Origin: Torulaspora globosa
Lineage: Eukaryota > Ascomycota > Saccharomycetes > Saccharomycetales > Saccharomycetaceae
DNA length: 64,000 bases
NCBI RefSeq assembly: GCF_014133895.1
Contig: NC_050733.1
Span: 806,001 to 870,000 of the forward strand
Direction of reading: 5' to 3'
Part shown: positions 61,205 through 64,000 of the stretch, piece after piece
How the letters are laid out: every line of letters starts with the position of its first letter
Numbering within the stretch: the first letter of the stretch is position 1
Made by a program: the position numbers and the translations under genes
Notes under the pieces: generated by a model
Databases searched by the model: none
Told to the model about the DNA's origin: nothing
What the model saw: the letters and a program-made list of their open reading frames with translations, nothing else

Positions 61205-62290
61205 TCCAAAAACGGCTTTGGCTTCTCACGTTATACTATGGATTTATTTAGGAAGCCTTTCTCAACTCTTCTATCTTCAGACTGACATATGACAGATCTC
61301 GAAGCGCTCCATCTCTGCAATAATTGAACAGCGTCACAGTGAAAAAACGTGTAAATGATAATAAACACTGAGTGCTTATCTCAATCCGATAATGAAGATC
61401 GTATTCTGCTGTGAGCATAGGTTCACGAATTTTTGATATTCTAATGTAACATTTCTACCAAGTGGGGCAATTTTCCGAAGGGCGTAAATTTTCATCTGTA
61501 CACTAGATATTAGTAGCTCTTTGTTATTCGCGGTCCAATCAATGGAATGTATGAAGCTAGCGATGAGATCTTCAGGAAACACCCTATGCTAAAATAGTTG
61601 TAGTGATGCTTTCTTTTTGAATATACGTTGCATCATAGCGATTGAAAGGGTATAAAAAAGGTGCTAAAAAAGATGTTAGCACTGGCGACAGTGAGTGTCC
61701 ATCGTCTTGCTTCGTTTCTCGTCAATGCGCCGCAGTCAGGCGCTCATAATAGTCCTCGTCATGGCATTTGCGCCATTACTGACTTATGGCGACTCGAATT
61801 GTCGTTGTGAATATGGGAATACTGGTTGTTTGGAGCGCCCGAAAGAGATGTAACATAAATTGGATCCTTGCTTTAAATCTTAGAACAGAACTATCAGCAG
61901 GTTTCTTATTCTGTTAGATTCCGGGTTCCCTTTCTTTTATTGCATATTTATTATGTCGTGAAACCCGTCATAGAGAGCTGGAACGACTCGTTCATTTGCA
62001 ATGGTCTCCAGCATAGAAAACTTGGCGTCCTTCGCCAAATACCTAAGAATCGGTTAGCTGAATACGCAATCCGCCCTCATTTAAGTTCACTGTTCTGTCA
62101 TATTGAAATTCAGCTCCCTTCCAGAAATGGAATGCAACGAACAATAATATGTACTCAGAAGAAAGAGTTCCAAAAGGATGAAAGCGCACTTAGAAGTAAA
62201 GCCAAGATCGCCAAGAGGAGAGAGGGGATATATTGGATCCGCATTGCCCTCTAACGATCTGGTTGATAAAACAAGCCTTCGGAGCAACTA
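61205..62290. other. Gene-poor region downstream of the phosphatase
   Basis: No ATG frame of convincing size. The longest plus-strand frame (61940-62254) begins at a TTG and lacks any family feature. The GGGTATAAAAAAG at about 61647-61659 looks like a strong TATA box but no gene follows it. Confidence 0.5.
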
Positions 62291-62604
62291 TTAAAGTAAA
62301 AAGTCGACTTTCCCTATAGCTGATCTTTTAGCAGATAGACCTATTTCACTTTCTTCGTCCATTCCGAATAGTTTTGCCGCTACCGGGATGGCCTTCGGCA
62401 TCCTCATTTGATTCCCTTTTCTGAATAAATCATAATCGATCACATAAACCAGCAGCTGCCATTCGGATATGACATATCTCTACTCCAAGGTAACCTTCTG
62501 CTTAAAATTGATAGAGTCTATTGCCTATTTGAGCCGTTTCCTTGAAAAGAAAGCCGGTGAAATTATCACTCAGCATTGTTCTAAGATGTGAACCAAGCTC
62601 GAGT
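62291..62604 (-). pseudogene. Possible C-terminal relic of an unidentified gene
   Basis: The last 62 codons before a TAA at 62291 are open and protein-like: EWQLLVYVIDYDLFRKGNQM, then GMDEESEIGLSAKRSAIGKV and a hydrophobic end. Just upstream another frame reads DNFTGFLFKETAQIGNRLYQF to a TAA at 62502. The two are offset and separated by stops, as in a decayed gene. No family recognised. Confidence 0.3.
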
Positions 62605-63897
62605 CAACGGTTTCAGTGCTTCTGTAGATTAAAGCTCTCTTGTGGCAACATTGCTGCGATGCTGGAGGCCAGCTCAATCCGCAGCAGTCGTAATTCGTAA
62701 CCACATATGGCTTCACCTAAATGCCCATTACTCTGTCGTTCAGAAGATTATACATCACGATGGATCATGGATCTACCTTGGCGGGGGTCAAGCCATAGTC
62801 AGATTAAAGAGTCGTTAGACGTCATCGACCAATTAGGAAGGCGAAGGCACTGGACCGTTAAATAGTATCTCCATTCGGTAAGCGCGCCATGGCAACGAGC
62901 GCACAGGATACACAATTAATATCAGCCGACTGGACAACCAACAATGGAATTTGGTCTACATGCAAAAGATTGAAGCTTTAGCGTGAGTTAGTAGGACATT
63001 TTCGCCGAAATTGGTTGCTTCGTCACACTAGCTTCCTTGTCTCAGACTACTGAAGGCAATTGATATTCGAGTTGAAACTCTTTTTTTGCTCATCAGGTAT
63101 GGGCATAATCAGTCAATAGCCAATATGATAGGAAAAGATCAGTAGTGACACGGAAACAGGATGATGAAAAGCGCACATTAATGGTCGCCTCCTGTTCTCC
63201 TCTGTTTTAGGGGTCAATTGGAACGAGCAATCTTATTTACTCTAAAGGATACTGTTTACAGCAGCTACGGCAGTTACCGACTGCAAGAAAGCCTTTCTTC
63301 ATTACAACATATAGAGGCACGCGAATACGTTGGGAACGGCGTTTTCCAACCTGCAGCTGCAGCGCCTCATCATTACTTGCACGACCAAATCTAATCATTT
63401 GTCGCTCTGTGTTCTAATGCTCTAATCTGTCCCGCTCGCAAGTTATATGCATCTAATCGGCAACCCGAGACTACGAGCAAGCAGAGAAGCATTGGGGGTA
63501 AGGGAGTGAGTGAAACGTAGTCTCAGCAATTAGTTCAGAATCTACATCTGAGTGTTGGTGTCGGATTGTTACTCTCGAAATAACAAGGTGAAATTATTCC
63601 TATACGAGCGCTCCATGTCCTTGAATTACAAATCTAAACGAGATACCAACGAAGGTCAGCAACTTGGTGAAATAACGAAATAAATCTAATAACTATAAAC
63701 TGACTAACACCACTTTTTCAGAAGTAATGACCCTGAGAGTCACGCGTGGCTTCTTTTATCAGAGTGTTGAGTTGAAGCCACTGATGATCGTGCGATGATG
63801 GTTATGAGGCAGGGGCGTATATATTTGCAACTTATCAATGGTGTAATGGTATTATTGCTTTCTGAGATTCGTTAATCCAAAGATTTCCTACAACGCC
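62605..63897. other. Gene-free region upstream of the DLD3-like gene
   Basis: About 1.3 kb without a supportable frame, RNA or repeat; it includes the promoter of the gene at 63898. A GTCAC pentamer, the Rtg1/Rtg3 R-box core, lies at 63739-63743, about 155 bp upstream of the ATG; it is too short to be strong evidence. Confidence 0.5.
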
Positions 63898-64000
63898 ATG
63901 ACAGTACAAGCTCCCCTTGCTCAGCTAACTGCTGAGGCTTACCCCAAAGTCAAAAGGAACTCCAAGTTCAAAGTTCTTGATGCTGCTGATATAGATTTCT
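63898..64000 (+). CDS. D-2-hydroxyglutarate/D-lactate dehydrogenase-like, N-terminal fragment
   Basis: Only 34 codons are in the window. The start MTVQAPLAQLTAEAYPKVKR, followed by NSKFKVLDAADIDF, strongly resembles the N-terminus of the FAD-linked DLD2/DLD3 family, which has the pattern LTxEaYPxvkRxxxFkxLdxxDixyF. S. cerevisiae Dld3 is the cytosolic member and lacks a presequence, and this start also has none. Dld3 oxidises D-2-hydroxyglutarate with pyruvate as acceptor. The rest of the gene is beyond the window, so FAD-binding and catalytic residues cannot be checked. Confidence 0.7.
   Translation, partial: MTVQAPLAQLTAEAYPKVKRNSKFKVLDAADIDF

Noticed and set aside
61940..62254. 104-codon plus-strand frame downstream of the phosphatase
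   Set aside because: Starts at a TTG, has no signal, domain or codon bias, and overlaps no conserved position.
61205..63897. Centromere in the gene-poor region
   Set aside because: No run of highly A/T-rich DNA flanked by a CDEI-like RTCACRTG and a CDEIII TCCGAA motif was seen.
1..64000. CRISPR arrays, transposons with LTRs, rDNA, tandem repeats
   Set aside because: No spaced direct repeats, no paired long terminal repeats, no rRNA sequence and no reverse transcriptase or integrase frames were found.

Overview
This window comes from a budding yeast of the family Saccharomycetaceae, and almost certainly from a lineage that did not undergo the whole-genome duplication. Genes are dense, nearly all intronless and of eukaryotic type. 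Between about 0.4 and 51 kb the gene order is an interleaving of two Saccharomyces cerevisiae segments: chromosome X (NTA1, RPA12, CCT5, ARP3, TOR1, YAE1, RFC2, HAM1, LIA1, NPA3, OPI3, MOG1, HOC1, CDC11, MIR1; YJR062-077) and chromosome XI (TOR2, EAP1, LOS1, ADD66, EMC3, CBT1, STE6, UBA1, TRP3, SAC1, DOA1, YRA2; YKL203-214). Orientation is preserved in both tracks, and one TOR gene stands where S. cerevisiae has TOR1 and TOR2. Moderate G+C fits Lachancea, Torulaspora or a relative; I cannot name the species from sequence alone.

Layout. 0-6 kb: tail of an unidentified gene, NTA1, a small unknown gene, RPA12, CCT5, ARP3. 6.2-8.8 kb: a 2.7-kb interval with fragmented reading frames that look like decayed or oddly spliced genes. 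8.8-30 kb: TOR, YAE1, RFC2, EAP1, LOS1, HAM1, LIA1, ADD66, NPA3, EMC3, CBT1. 30-32.5 kb: a strikingly G+C-rich SAM methyltransferase gene absent from the S. cerevisiae order, then 1.5 kb without a clear gene and a tRNA-Thr(CGT). 32.6-51.3 kb: OPI3, STE6, UBA1, MOG1, HOC1, CDC11, TRP3, SAC1, DOA1 and YRA2, which here carries two introns. 51.7-57.4 kb: GRS1, DIB1, MRPL36, TFC1, a block syntenic with S. cerevisiae YBR121-123/YPR081-082, hence a rearrangement junction. 57.9-61.2 kb: MIR1 divergent from a secreted acid phosphatase gene. 61.2-64 kb: a gene-poor stretch with a relic, then the start of a DLD3-like gene cut by the window end.

The genes are mostly housekeeping: translation and its control (EAP1, LOS1, LIA1, GRS1, MRPL36, RPA12, TFC1, tRNA), TOR growth signalling, protein folding and ubiquitin (CCT5, ADD66, UBA1, DOA1, NTA1), membrane and lipid functions (OPI3, SAC1, EMC3, HOC1), mating (STE6), and phosphate handling (MIR1, acid phosphatase). 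Several promoters contain recognisable yeast sites: PAC/RRPE, Gcn4, Ino2/Ino4, Cbf1/Pho4-type E-boxes and CCAAT boxes.

I found no new multi-gene system. The best leads are the two-intron YRA2, a non-AUG mitochondrial extension of GRS1, an 18-bp palindromic double PAC element, the G+C-rich methyltransferase island, and several gene relics.
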